Below are positions 22,511 to 34,799 of a DNA stretch of 64,000 nt, piece after piece. Numbering within the stretch: position 1 is the first letter of the stretch; each line of letters starts with the position of its first letter. The position numbers and the translations under genes were made by a program. A model generated the notes under the pieces. The model was not told where the DNA came from. It was given only the letters and a program-made list of their open reading frames with translations, and searched no databases. This DNA comes from Sabethes cyaneus (taxonomy: Eukaryota; Arthropoda; Insecta; Diptera; Culicidae): positions 145,000,043 through 145,064,042 of the forward strand of contig NC_071353.1 in the NCBI RefSeq assembly GCF_943734655.1. Reading direction: 5' to 3'.

Positions 22511-23887
22511 CAACACCGGAGGGACAAAAACTTTTTTAAATATTTGTAATGACCTTACTGCAAAATTATTTTTGATGCTCTTTCCACGCACCTTTTCAAT
22601 ATCGATTGGTCCATGCTACATGAAATTGACTCCGTTGGCACTATTACTGGACACTTTTGTGATACGATTCGCTTATGTATGTATTTGAATCTTAATCTAT
22701 TTTGTTAAAACACTTCCGATATGTACAACATACTTTACTTTCATCTATTTTTAGTCAAAATTTCTGTTATGTTTACTCACGCGGTAAAAAGTTACTAACT
22801 AATTAGTGTGTCCAGTTTTTTCGAATACAGTTTTCAATATACCCACAAGCCACAATTCACAAGCGAAAGGAGTTAAATGTAGTTTTGGGTGTAGTTAGGA
22901 AATTTAATGTAGTTATCCGAAATTTTATAGAAACAATGGAGCAACTGGAGTAACATATGAAAAGGAGGCACAAAGCTCCCTTTCAATGAGGAGAACGTGC
23001 TGCTCAAGCCACAAGTACTGAACATATGAAAAAGACGTGTTTAAAATAAAAACCCGATTTAATCCACCTAGTGGTGAAAGGAACCTTTGTTATACCATCT
23101 TATATGTCATTTGATATGGGCATTTCCAGCTAAAATATTATTTTTGATTTGTATTTGGATTTGTAATTTTCATAAAACTAACAGAGTCAAATTATATACA
23201 CATCACTTTGGAATAAATTCTTAAATAAACGGTTTCTTAGGTCCCGCCGTTCTCAAGTTATTCAGATGTGAAATCTAAAAATTATCTATTAGAGTCAAGA
23301 GTCAACACATGCAAAGTATCCGATAACCGTGTAATCGACCTTCACGGATTTGAACCAAATTTTGTCAGGTTGTTCATTTTAGGTCAGAAAGCAAAAATCT
23401 TAAATTCGGCATAAATACTTTTCAACCCAATTATTCTAAAGGATAAGCTTTCCAATAACACCAGTAACCGTGTCATGCAGAATAGACGCATTCAAGTGCA
23501 TTTATACCGCCGTAATAAGCGTAAGAGAGGAGACGCAAAGAGAATCTCTCATTTGCACATTGGACCTTTTGAAATGTTGCTCGTCAAATATTAGGTTTAG
23601 AAAGAAACTATTTTCACATTCAAATTCCAATTCCAATCGAAAATAGTCGAGTAAAAAATGGCTTTTTTTAGCGTTTTGAACTGGAAATGATCATACAGAA
23701 ATCGACACGTCTTCGGAACTTAATTTAACTGTTTGTTAACGCTGTGCTAGTTATCATCCATCATGCATCCTAGCGATAAACAATCTTCAGAGTGTGTTTT
23801 AACCTACTAAATAACTTTATAGAACATAGGAAAGCAATGAAAACAGCGTGTACAGAATTTTTGAGCAGAACTGATTTTAAAGTGGCT
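22511..23887. other. Intron sequence, AT-rich, unclassified
   Basis: No exon or classified repeat is recognised. The stretch is AT-rich throughout with short open frames only. Confidence 0.5.
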
Positions 23888-24088
23888 GTTAGCTTCGGGG
23901 TACAATGCTAGCTTAACAAGCCAGTCGTCGTATGTTCGAATCTTGACTGATCAGTGCCGCTACAGAGTTAATAGAATCTTTGCCCTACCCCGTAATTTTT
24001 CTGTACTCTAATAACCAGCTGCGAAGTCTGTCGATAAAGAAGGGTCAAGTTCTGAAGGACGTTTACACCCATGGCTTTGCTTTGCTTG
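23888..24088 (+). repeat. tRNA-derived SINE, second family, copy 1
   Basis: The head GTTAGCTTCGGGGTACAATG resembles a tRNA A-box region, and GTTCGAATCTTGA (about 23934-23946) a B box. The tail GTCTGTCGATAAAGAAGGGT continues to CATGGCTTTGCTTT. A second near full-length copy is at 53703-53905 and a truncated one near 18006. No protein is encoded. Confidence 0.8.
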
Positions 24089-24419
24089 ATTTTAAAGTGG
24101 TTTCTTTAAACAAATCATTAAATTTCGCAACCAGTAAGAGATAAGTAGTTGCTATATGAAGCAAAGTTGCTTATTTTAGTGTGCTCTACAATTTTTGTGA
24201 AGACGCTATTTTTTTGGACGCGTTTAAAAAACAAAAATTTGTGTCATCCTATTAGGCGGATTCACGGTCACCCTAAAAGTGTAAGAAAATGTGCTATATT
24301 TTATTAATTAACTGCTCCAAAGAAACACCCGTTGAATTACACATTTTTACTATATTATTCTGTTTTTGAAGTTTGGTCCCATTAAAGGTTTGCTCATTAA
24401 AGTTTTCTTGGATAAATTT

Positions 24420-25560
<1,141 letters not shown>

Positions 25561-26030
25561 TTGAACAATCGATCGTTTTCGAGATACAATCTTTCAAACA
25601 TAATATACATGAAAATAAATACGCCCTTTTTAAAAATGAGTCTTGAATGCACGCATAATGCATGCAGCCGCGCTCTATTTTCATATCGAGTAGAAGTTTT
25701 TTACTTTTTGTCTCCTTCATTGACACTGAATTAGCATCAAGAACAATGTATTGATATGCCTGTTCAATGAGATCGCTGAACCAACGCTCTAGTCATGTTG
25801 AACGTTTTACTCATCAACTTCTCAGCTAAATAAAATGAAATCAAAGAGCAGGTCATAGAAATATGTAATACTATAGTGAGATGTTCAGTAAGACCCCTGA
25901 ACCACCTAATGAGAAATTCCTTACCATTTTTGTAACAATGAATTTTTGTCTAGCTGAATTTTGTTACCTGTCCTATGAACGGGTTAAACATGCGAACTAA
26001 TCGCCACTGCTGCGTGTGCAGACTGACCTT
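25561..26030. other. Intron sequence, unclassified
   Basis: AT-rich, no recognised gene or repeat. Confidence 0.5.
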
Positions 26031-26039
26031 CGTAAGAAT

Positions 26040-27030
26040 GTGAAAAACTTTTGAAACTTCATCGATTTAAAGAGGAAATGCTCTTCGGTACGTTTAAATG
26101 TTTGCTTGAATGGTACTGAGACGACATCGAAATCGGACTCGTTTTTGCTTCTGTTTTTGTCGGTCGAATTGCTTCCGACTTCGATGCCGATATTGCAGCA
26201 GTGGATGCGTCAATTAGTTTAGTTGACTTGTCTATTTTTGAAGTAACCACCGACTTGAACTTGGCATGAACCTCTCGATGAAATTCCTGCAAATTCCGAT
26301 TCCGGCAGAACGTCGGAACATATCGTGGCATCATTCATCAGCCTTTCGACTGGCTTTGAGCCATTTAAGATTATAGTTATTGGTGTCACCCTTTCTCGGA
26401 CGAAGAATTACATTTCCCCAACTCAACTTGGATTTGGGGTGCCGTAAGGAAGCAACATGGGCCCCTTATTATTCTTGTTGTTCTTCAACGACGTCACTCT
26501 ACCACCTGGTTGCAAATTGGTGTATGTTGATGATCTAATACTGTTTTTAAAATTTCAAAGCATGGAAGATTGTCGTCGTCTGCAAGATTTGTTGAATGAT
26601 TTCGTAGGTTGGTGTCGGAGGAACTGGCTGTGAAGTTATAATGTTTTACTGTATTTTAAAACCAATTGAATTTTCAAACCTGCCACCGTATCCAGACCGT
26701 TGCCATCTACTGTGTATCGATACGCTCGAGCGCCGTTGTAAAATGCAGAAGACTATTTTCATTGCGAAACAGATGAATGGTGACATCGATTCACTGGTGC
26801 TTTGGCTCTCATAAATTTCGTTGCCCTTCGTTCAACTCTCATGTAACATGGACGGCTTTATTATACCCTTATTATACCCCCTTATACCCTTATTAGCCAA
26901 ACTTGGGCATAAATAGCGTTATAAGAGTGCAATAAAATTGTTCCTTGGGCTGACCTGATACAAACTAAAGATCAACGTACGTAGTTTGGTTATCAAGAAC
27001 CCATCACAGCCTGCATTAGGACCTTTGAAA
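26040..27030 (+). mobile_element. Jockey-type retrotransposon, internally deleted copy
   Basis: Same family as 34800-37450. Shared landmarks are AGGAAATGCTCTTC (about 26072), AACATATCGTGGCATCAT (about 26314), AATTACATTTCCCCAACTCA (about 26407), the RT motif GVP*GSNMGPLLFLLFFNDVT, the catalytic box LVYVDDLI (about 26520-26543) and the 3' end CATTAGGACCTTTGAAATG (about 27014). Large pieces present in the longer copy are missing between about 26240 and 26270, at about 26430 and at about 26650. It is inactive and in sense orientation to neuroglian. Confidence 0.85.
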
Positions 27031-27047
27031 TGACTGACGTCCACTAT

Positions 27048-27155
27048 TGGGAGGACGTAAAAAAGAGGGCGTTACCTTGAATTTTGGACGTAAAAAGAGA
27101 GAACGTAAAAGAAAATCACGTAAAACGAATGGACGTAAAACAAGATTCTAGTGTA
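27048..27155. repeat. Small array of GGACGTAAAA-type repeats
   Basis: Five or more units of ACGTAAAA spaced by 12-20 bp, starting CACTATTGGG and ending TTCTAGTGTA. It could be a MITE with CACTA ends, similar in style to the one at 19564, but the inverted repeats are too short to be sure. Confidence 0.45.
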
Positions 27156-30063
27156 TATGAGAGTTACGATATTCTACCTTGCCGGGGTTGCGATACCTAC
27201 ACTCCGCAATTTGTCGTCGGTATGTATAGTTTGCAGGGTACAGCGTTTCGTCTTCAACCGCTCGCTACGAGACAGACGCTGTTTGAGCCGCCCTTTACCT
27301 GGGGAACAGGCGCTAAAATTCGCATCTCCTGGCTTAGCTGTTTCAGTATGTACATGAAGCAATTCCAGGTTTGGACATCGATCGTCATCGTTTGACTTAG
27401 AGTTGCGAGAAGGCGCTAGGTAGATCTTGAGAGAGCCAGAGCTATATCTGACGTTCCTTTCAGGTAACTCTCCTCATTCCGTACCCATAACCTGCAATAT
27501 TAGATTTAATTAAATGATTTTTACAGAATGGCTCGCAAGTTTAAACTCCGAATACTCCATTCGCAATTGGCACGTTTTCACCTCTTCGAACTATTGTGAT
27601 CGGAGTTGAAATAACAACTTACCTCTTTGGGGACTCCTCAAACCTGAAAACTCCCACGGCAAGGTTAGGTTCTGTCCTATTTTATTTTTATTTTTTATTT
27701 TATTTGTTGTGTGATGTTATCCGCCATTATTCGTTATTTCAATGGCTTTTTAGCGGGTTTTAACGCTTCAATGTAACGTTTTAATCATATGAAGTGGGTG
27801 GTTGATGCTCGTGTCTAAATAGGAAAGTGCCGGCGCCAAAAATTTTGCAGGAAACTACTTTACAAGTGTGCATGTTTGGCTAGAAAACGGCACCCTATTT
27901 ATTCGAAACGATAATGCTTTGCGGATAAGGTCGCTGCCATTACTCGAAAAACATGTCAGCTTATGCTTTTACATTTGCTTTCAACGTATGTAAACCAAGC
28001 CATTTCCCACCTTTTCCGGGCTGAAAAGTAACGGGAAAGACATTCTCTCTTTGAGGTAACTATTCTTCCTACACTTTATTTTTACCGCAGGCTCGGGCAC
28101 ATTGTAACACAGGCGAGGCGGCGCTGCTGCAGCTTTATGACACATGAAACCGCACATATTTGGTTATAGTAATAGTTAGTGTCCTCCTATGCGTTCGCTG
28201 CGCTTGGCTTTGACTGACAGTAGTCAGACGATCCACTAGACTAGTAGTAGCAGCTAAAGCTGCTAAAACGCTTTACCGTAGTTCACGACCTCTGCCGGTC
28301 GAAACACTACCTCGTCGGCGGTCGGTAGTGAGGTCATAATGTCAACGGTAGAAAACGAAGTGAAAACATATACCGCCCTCGCCCAGTGAAATCAAGGGTT
28401 ACTCACTCTTTTCTGCCAGTGTGAGACATGTAATCGTTAGAAGCAATGACTAGCGCTTACATTAATTTTACGTTAAATTGCTTTCATGGTTTTATGTTTG
28501 AAATACTTTTCTGTTTTCGTTGCAAAAGAAACAGTTAGAATGATTTGTGTAGCAATAAAATCAATCATACTGCTTTGAAATGCGTTTAATGGCAGGCGTG
28601 AAAGCGTGAGCGCGAACGACTGCCGCAGAGACGCATCTCGTACCGGTTTCGATGGATCCGAACTCCATATTGTAGAGAAAAACTCACAGGAGAAAAATCG
28701 ATAAGCCTTCTCCCCCCCCCGACAGAAGCCAGTAACGTCCAAGGCAAAAAAGGCACCAACCAGCAGCTTCTCACTACCATAGCACAGAGATTTAGAGATT
28801 GTATAACGCGAACAAGCTCCCCACCTATTATATGTATAGAAGCCGGCATTAAGATAGGACAGTCAGGAAAGCCTGATTTTCAACGTACAAAGCCGTCCGT
28901 CCGTCGGGGTTCAGTCGTGCGTCGACAACTGCAGTAACGACGGGCGCGGGAAACCAATAGTGATGTCATCTGCTTCGCTTTTTATGGGCTTCTACACGAC
29001 GACGACGACGACGACTGTTCCTCCGTCTCGCCACTACACCGCGCGCCGGCTAGTGTGGATCGTTTGCCTTGAAATTTCGAATATTCCCGGTACGGTTCCG
29101 ACCGACCGACCGACCGACGTGATAAAGATGCTTTCCACAAACACCGAACGACGGTCGCTTACGGAAGTGGGCACTTTTTACTGTTCGGTGGCTTATGATC
29201 CTCTGGATTGGAGAATGTTGTTTTTTTTCTTCTTTTTATTCTGCGGAAGGGGGAGCTTCTGTGTGGGTCGACGACGGCGGGAGGCGTTCGGGGAAGATGA
29301 TCCCAGGAACAAGATGTAATATTAAACCGAGACAACTTACGGTACAGGTTAAATTATATAGGAAGTAGGGCAATGGCTGTGAATATGTATTGGTTCTAGT
29401 GAAGATGTAGGAATAATGGTAATAGACGAAGGCAGTTTTATGTTGAACTTTTATTGGGAGGATTGCACAAACAAGAAATTTCGACCAAACGGAAGAAGCA
29501 AAATTTGTGGGATTTTTACTGCCCAACCACGTTGCATTTTTTTACCCTACCACGTTAATTGCAACCGTTCGAGTGATCAATATAATTAGTCGTACATGAA
29601 CTATGCTGGGTACTATGGGAACTTGTACTATATTCATATGAAACATACTGAACAACTGAAAACTACTCTAAAATTGAAAATTATATCAAACGTTATTGAG
29701 AGAGAATTACCTTTAGTTCAGGTATTGAGAGTAAGCAGATACTTTCGTTCAAAATAATCTCCAAACGCCAATCCCAAGGATAGAAAGTATGTATTCCACT
29801 TTCCGCCTTCGCGTAACACCTTAATTTTTGTTCTGTAACTTTTGTGTTCGAAATATTACTCAGAAACCAAGTTTTTATTGTACTACACATTTGAAGCAGA
29901 AGTGGTCGGTGTTAAGTCAGACCGGACCAATCATAATCATAATGTCAGATAGGCTCTTGTTTTCTCCTTTATCTTCCTTCTTTATCTCTATATCTCCAAA
30001 TGCCGCTGAGTTAGGTTCAATCTTTTGACGTCAAAAGAAAAATAATTTTTATAAGGAGTACAA
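27156..30063. other. Intron sequence, mostly unique-looking
   Basis: Includes a GC-richer part (about 28090-29330) with a (CGA)n run (about 28996-29013) and a (CCGA)n run (29098-29118). A 119-codon frame at 28960-29319 has no domain and probably reflects base composition. No exon is recognised. Confidence 0.5.
29098..29118. repeat. (CCGA)n microsatellite
   Basis: About five CCGA units, one of four such sites in the window. Confidence 0.9.
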
Positions 30064-30071
30064 CGGTGGTG

Positions 30072-31115
30072 CACAGTGGTCGAAAAGGGCGAAAAGTGGA
30101 ACTTTTTTCCTAGTGTCTTTTGCTTTCATTTCATCATTTATGGTCTTCAGCAGTTTTGTTAATATGAATATCTCCCTTAATGTAAAAGTATCAAAATAAT
30201 AAAAACAAAAAAAAATAACTTTTTTGTGTTAGAGAATATAGACATAGTTTCTTCGTCAAAGTTGTAAATAATGTAAAAACAAGCAACTTTGCAGAAGAAA
30301 TTAAATTTCTATCTTTATCGAGTGCTGAACTATAGAGCATATTTTTTTAAACTTGTTTAAAAATTAGTTTTTCATACTTAGCTTTTGTTAGTTGTATTTT
30401 TCAGAAATACATTGTTCTAGGCAATTATCGAAGCACTCAAAACACACGTTTTTGCAGAAGACCGCACATCTCTCGAACCTTGAGTTGCCAAGTTATCACA
30501 TATTCAAGCTTTAAATTGCCATAATTTCACGAGCCTATGGGGTAAAATGGGGCAAGTGGATTTATGAAATCAGTGCTTCACCTTAAAGCTTTGGTCGAGT
30601 AAAACAAACTTGTATAGGTGGCGTTAGTCCACAACCACCCATATAAGAGTACGGCAAGCATACGTTTTATGTGTTTCGCGTTCGCTATAGGCTCGATACA
30701 CGTCCACTTTTTTGTGCTAGTAGATAGATACATGGTTTCTTCGACAAAATGGTTGAAAATATCAAGGCAAACAACTTTGCTAAAGAAATGACATTTCTAT
30801 CTCTATTGAGTGTAGAGATAGAGCATTTTCTTTGGAAATTTCTTACAAAGTTATCGCTCATTTAAGCTTTATTTTTCCTCAGCATCACGGGCCAAAAGCG
30901 ATAACTTTGTAAGAAAGGGTCCTAGAGATTTGCATTCTTCTGCAAAAACGTGTGTTTTGAGTCCTTTAATAATCGCCTAAAACCATATATTCTTTTAAAA
31001 TGCAACCAACACACGCTAAGAAAAACAAATTTTTAAAAAACATTATTTTTATTCAAATGAAAGCAGAGGACACTAGGAAAAAGATCCACTTTTTCGCCCT
31101 TTTGGACCACTTGTG
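30072..31115. mobile_element. Foldback-like DNA element, 1044 bp, with 8 bp target duplication
   Basis: The ends are inverted copies of about 50 bp starting CACA(A)GTGGTC(C/G)AAAAGGGCGAAAA. They are flanked by a perfect 8 bp direct repeat CGGTGGTG (30064-30071 and 31116-31123). A 19 bp perfect inner stem TTCTTACAAAGTTATCGCT (about 30840-30860) pairs with the sequence at about 30904-30925. Much of the interior matches the left arm of the palindromic element at 55851-57633. This copy seems to be a full foldback element from which part of each arm was lost. No transposase is visible, so it is non-autonomous. Confidence 0.85.
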
Positions 31116-31123
31116 CGGTGGTG

Positions 31124-31762
31124 CTTGTTCACGACACGCATCTGCTTCTAGCGGTTTTTTTCAAAGAAGGGGCAGTTTACCCCAGCTTTTTGAATATGAA
31201 GAGATATAAAAATCCCTATCTCCGGATTCCGCAGGGATGAAATTGATCTTTTTTCGCCTTTGATAAGATTTTGTTTACAGCACAGGCTTGTTTTTTGCTG
31301 CTTGGTCAAATAAATGGCATTTTGTAGTTTTTGCCAAATGAAAATCATTTGGTAATTTTCACAACGATAACACAGAATTAGGATAAAATGACCAATTTTG
31401 CCGCAATCGCAAATACTCCGCAATCCGAAGATACATGAAAATAGGATTCAAATGGTAAGAAAGATCCGTTTTATTCTGGCTGGCTCCAGAGTTATTAAAC
31501 AATTCATCTCTGTACTCTGAGAAAAGCCGGGTAAAATGCCCTTCATTTGGGCAAACTGCTAGAAACAGAAGCGTGGCCGTAAGCAAGGACTACACCATAG
31601 GAATCCCTATGGTAATATCTTTCTTTTGGCATCAGAGGATTCAATATAGCCCAGCGGCCTAATTGAGATAAAAGATCTTTTCTCAAAAAAAAACTCCCAC
31701 TGTGCACTGTGGTGAACAGCGCTGCATTTGATTTTCCAGGCCGTTCGTAATTAGTGGTTCAT
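31124..31762. other. Intron sequence, unclassified
   Basis: AT-rich with overlapping short open frames on the minus strand and no domain. No repeat is recognised. Confidence 0.5.
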
Positions 31763-33690
31763 CTATACCTATAAAGAAGGATTTCTGTCTGTCTGTCTGT
31801 CTGTCTGTCTGTCCGTATGTTCCTTATAGAATCGAAAACTACTGAACCAATCGGCATGAAAATATGCATGTAGAGGTTTTTTGGGGCCAGGAAAGGTTTT
31901 AGTGATGGTTAGAAACCCCTCCCCCCACTAAGAGGGGGGGCTCCCATACAAATGAAACACAAATTTCTGCATAACTCGACAACTAATCAAGCAAATAGAA
32001 CAAAATTTGGCATGTGGGTGTTTCCGGTGACAAGAATTTATTCTATGGTAAATTGAGACCCCTCCCCTCTTTATAAGGGGAATTATAACTCCTCTCCTCT
32101 TTAAAAGGGGGGGCTTCCATTCAAATTTCCTCATAACTCGAGAACTAATCAAGCAAATGGAACCAAATTTGGCATGTGAAGGTTTTCGAGGGCAAGAATA
32201 TTTTCTATAGTAAATTAGGACCCCTCCCCACTTTAAGAGGGGGGCTCCTGTGCCAAAGAAACAATTTTCCTCATAACTCGAGAACTAATCAAGCAAATGT
32301 AACCAAATTTGACACGTGGGTGTTTTTGGAGACAAAAATTTTTTCTATGATGAACTGGGACCCCTCCTCACTTTAGGAGGGGGGCTCCTATACAAATGAA
32401 ATACAAATTTCCTCATAACTCGAGAGCTAATCAAGCAAATGAAACCAAATTTGGCATGTGAAAGTTTTCGAGGGCAAGAATATTTTCTATGGTGAATTAG
32501 GACCCCTCCCAACTTTAAGAGGGGGGGCTCCTATACAAACGAAATACAAGTCAAGCAAATGGAACAAAATTTGGCACGTGGGTGTTTTTGGAGACAAAAT
32601 TTTTTTCTATGATGAATTGGGACCCCTACCCACTTTACGAGGGGGGGCTCCTATACAAATGAAATTCAAATTTTCTCATAACTCGAGAACTAATCAAGCA
32701 AATAGAACCAAATTTGGCATGTGGAGGTTTCTGGAAGCAAAAATATTTTCTATGGTGAATTAGGACCCCTCCCAACTTTAAGAGGGGGTGCTTCTACACA
32801 ATTAAAATACAAATTTCCTCATAATTCGAGAACTAATTAAGCAAATGGAACCATATTTGGCATGTGGGTGTTTCTGGAAGCAACCATTTTTTCTATGATG
32901 AATTAGGACCCCTTACCTTTTTAAGAGGGGGGGCTCTCATACAAACGAAATACAAATTTCCTCATAACTCTAGAACTAATCAAGCAAATGGAACCAATTT
33001 TGACATGTAAGTGGTTTTGGACGCAAGAATTTTTTCTATGGTGAATTGAGACCCCTCTCTTCTTTAGAAAGCGAGTTATAGCCCATCTCCCCTTTAAGAG
33101 GGTGGTCTTCCATACAAATGAAATGCAAATTTCCTCTTATCTCGAGAACTAATCAATCAAATGGAACCAAATTTGGCATGTGGGAGTTTTAGATGGCAGA
33201 AATTTTTTCTGTTGTGTATTACGACCCCTTCCCCTTTTAAGAGGGGAGCTCCCATACAAATGAAATTCAAATTTCCTTATAACTTGAGAACTAATCAAGC
33301 AAATGGAACCAAATTTGGTATGTGGGAGATTTTGGAGTCTTGAATTCATTTTACGATAGTTAGAGACCTCTCACCCCTGTGGTAGGGGGATATGGACTCT
33401 CATACAAATAAAACAGAAATTTTTGCGAAACTCAAAAACTAATCGAACTCGAGAAATTCGAGACTCTTCCATAAAACATTAGTCAATACAAGATCACAAA
33501 AACTATCTATAGTAACACTAGATCATTCAGGACGAGACGGTCGCGAGTGTTGCCGATGACCCGCCGTCGGAAGCGCCGCCCACTGGGGGGTTTGCAAAAC
33601 TCGAGATTGTGCAAAGATCATTCAAGATTCATGATTTATGTACAACACAGGTTAATTTGTGGCAATACGAAGTTTGTCGGGTCAGCTAGT
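31763..33690. mobile_element. Helentron/mini-me-like element with ~140 bp tandem repeats
   Basis: Starts CTATACCTATAAAGAAGG, then a (CTGT)n run (31784-31813), then about nine to ten tandem monomers of roughly 140-145 bp. Each monomer carries GGGGGGGCTCC, ACAAATGAAATACAAATTT, CATAACTCGAGAACTAATCA and TTTGGCATGTG. It ends TACGAAGTTTGTCGGGTCAG and CTAGT. A CTATA...(GTCT)n head and a ...CAGCTAGT end recall mini-me and DINE/Helentron-type non-autonomous elements of Diptera. This naming is from memory of those families. Open frames inside are products of the repeat. Confidence 0.7.
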
Positions 33691-33939
33691 TATTTCTATA
33701 AAAAGACGTTCACTTTTGTAGCGTAAATTACGGAAATAAAGTTAGATTTCTAAATGTGCATATAGCACTTACTTAAAGTTTAAACGTGAAAACCAAATCT
33801 ATTCTTGCTTTTAATATATACATTAATATTTTCCATGCGAAAATCTACGAAAAAAGACAAAAACGAAAGAAAAGTTTTTCGGCCGATTTTCGGAAATTCC
33901 GTTGTTCGAATTTTCATTTCTGTTTCGTGCTAGAGGCAT
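33691..33939. other. Intron sequence between two repeats
   Basis: AT-rich, nothing recognised. Confidence 0.5.
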
Positions 33940-34120
33940 TAACTCAACTCGTACACTCATTTTTCGAGTTTTTCAGGCTGTAGAACCCACAGACAGTTGA
34001 TTTTATGACAAAAAAATTAACTCATATCCTACAAATTATTTTTTTGCCCTCCGATTTTTCAGGCCAATTTCCACAAGGTTGACAAAAACTTTGAAAATGA
34101 TTTGCAATGGCCTTATCTAT
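33940..34120 (-). repeat. Dispersed repeat, copy 2 of an inverted pair
   Basis: Reverse-oriented relative of 22335-22510, sharing TCAACTCGTACACTCATTTT, TTTTTCAGGCTGTAG, AACTCATATCCTACAAATTA and TTTGCAATGGCC. Family unknown. Confidence 0.65.
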
Positions 34121-34291
34121 CTTCGTAAAAAATCAATTTCCGTGATGATTTTTAGTTTTTAAAATGCTTATTTTCTCAGTATATTCATTTCGTTTTTCAG
34201 TGTTTTTTATGATAATTCTGAATATTTTCTGAAAGTCACCCATAGATGATTTTTTGTAGACCCTATAGTTTTCGAGTTATATTTTCTACTA

Positions 34292-34799
34292 GCTGATTAC
34301 CCGATCTTACTCGGGACCCCTATGTCTCTTAGTCACTTGTACATCTGTTATTGTAACAAAAATAAAATATAATAAATATAGTAAATCTGGTCCTGGTTTC
34401 TTCTTCTCCGTAATCCCTATAAATCAACCCAAAACCTTTTTCAAGTCTTTGAGAGTCTCCCCTTGTTAATGGCCACTCTATTCCCGCTTTCAGAAATCCA
34501 GCCACGTATACAACAGCTATCGTTCCAATTGCAAGAGAAACACCCTCCCCATTTTATCGCGTAGGCTATTTATTATGCATTTGTTTGTTTTCTGGAAATC
34601 TCTTCAACGAAAGAAAAACAACGTCTTTTTTCCATATATCCCTCCTCGGTGGACCTCTCCTCACCGTCTTATCTCTCAGCCCTTGTGCAATTGCAATCGG
34701 TCTAAATGCAATAGAAACGCAACCTCTTTTACTTATTTATACCTATCCCCTTGTTAAGGACCCCCGCCTTTTGTCAATCCCCCATCGCTGATTTCCTTA
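34292..34799 (+). repeat. Dispersed repeat starting ACTAGCTGATTACCCG
   Basis: The opening (ACTAGCTGATTACCCGATCT, then TACTCGGG) and the phrase TCACTTGTACATCTGTTATT are shared with 55274-55350. The phrase TTTTACTTATTT with flanking text (about 34728) resembles about 55168. Such ACTAGCTGA starts are typical ends of Helentron-like or related insect repeats. It directly precedes the Jockey-type copy. Confidence 0.6.

Noticed and set aside
28960..29319. 119-codon frame with Thr run
   Set aside because: The run comes from a (CGA)n repeat and the rest has no domain; overlapping frames are equally open.
31763..33690. CRISPR-like array of ~140 bp units
   Set aside because: Whole monomers are repeated, with no unique spacers; it fits a tandem-repeat transposon.
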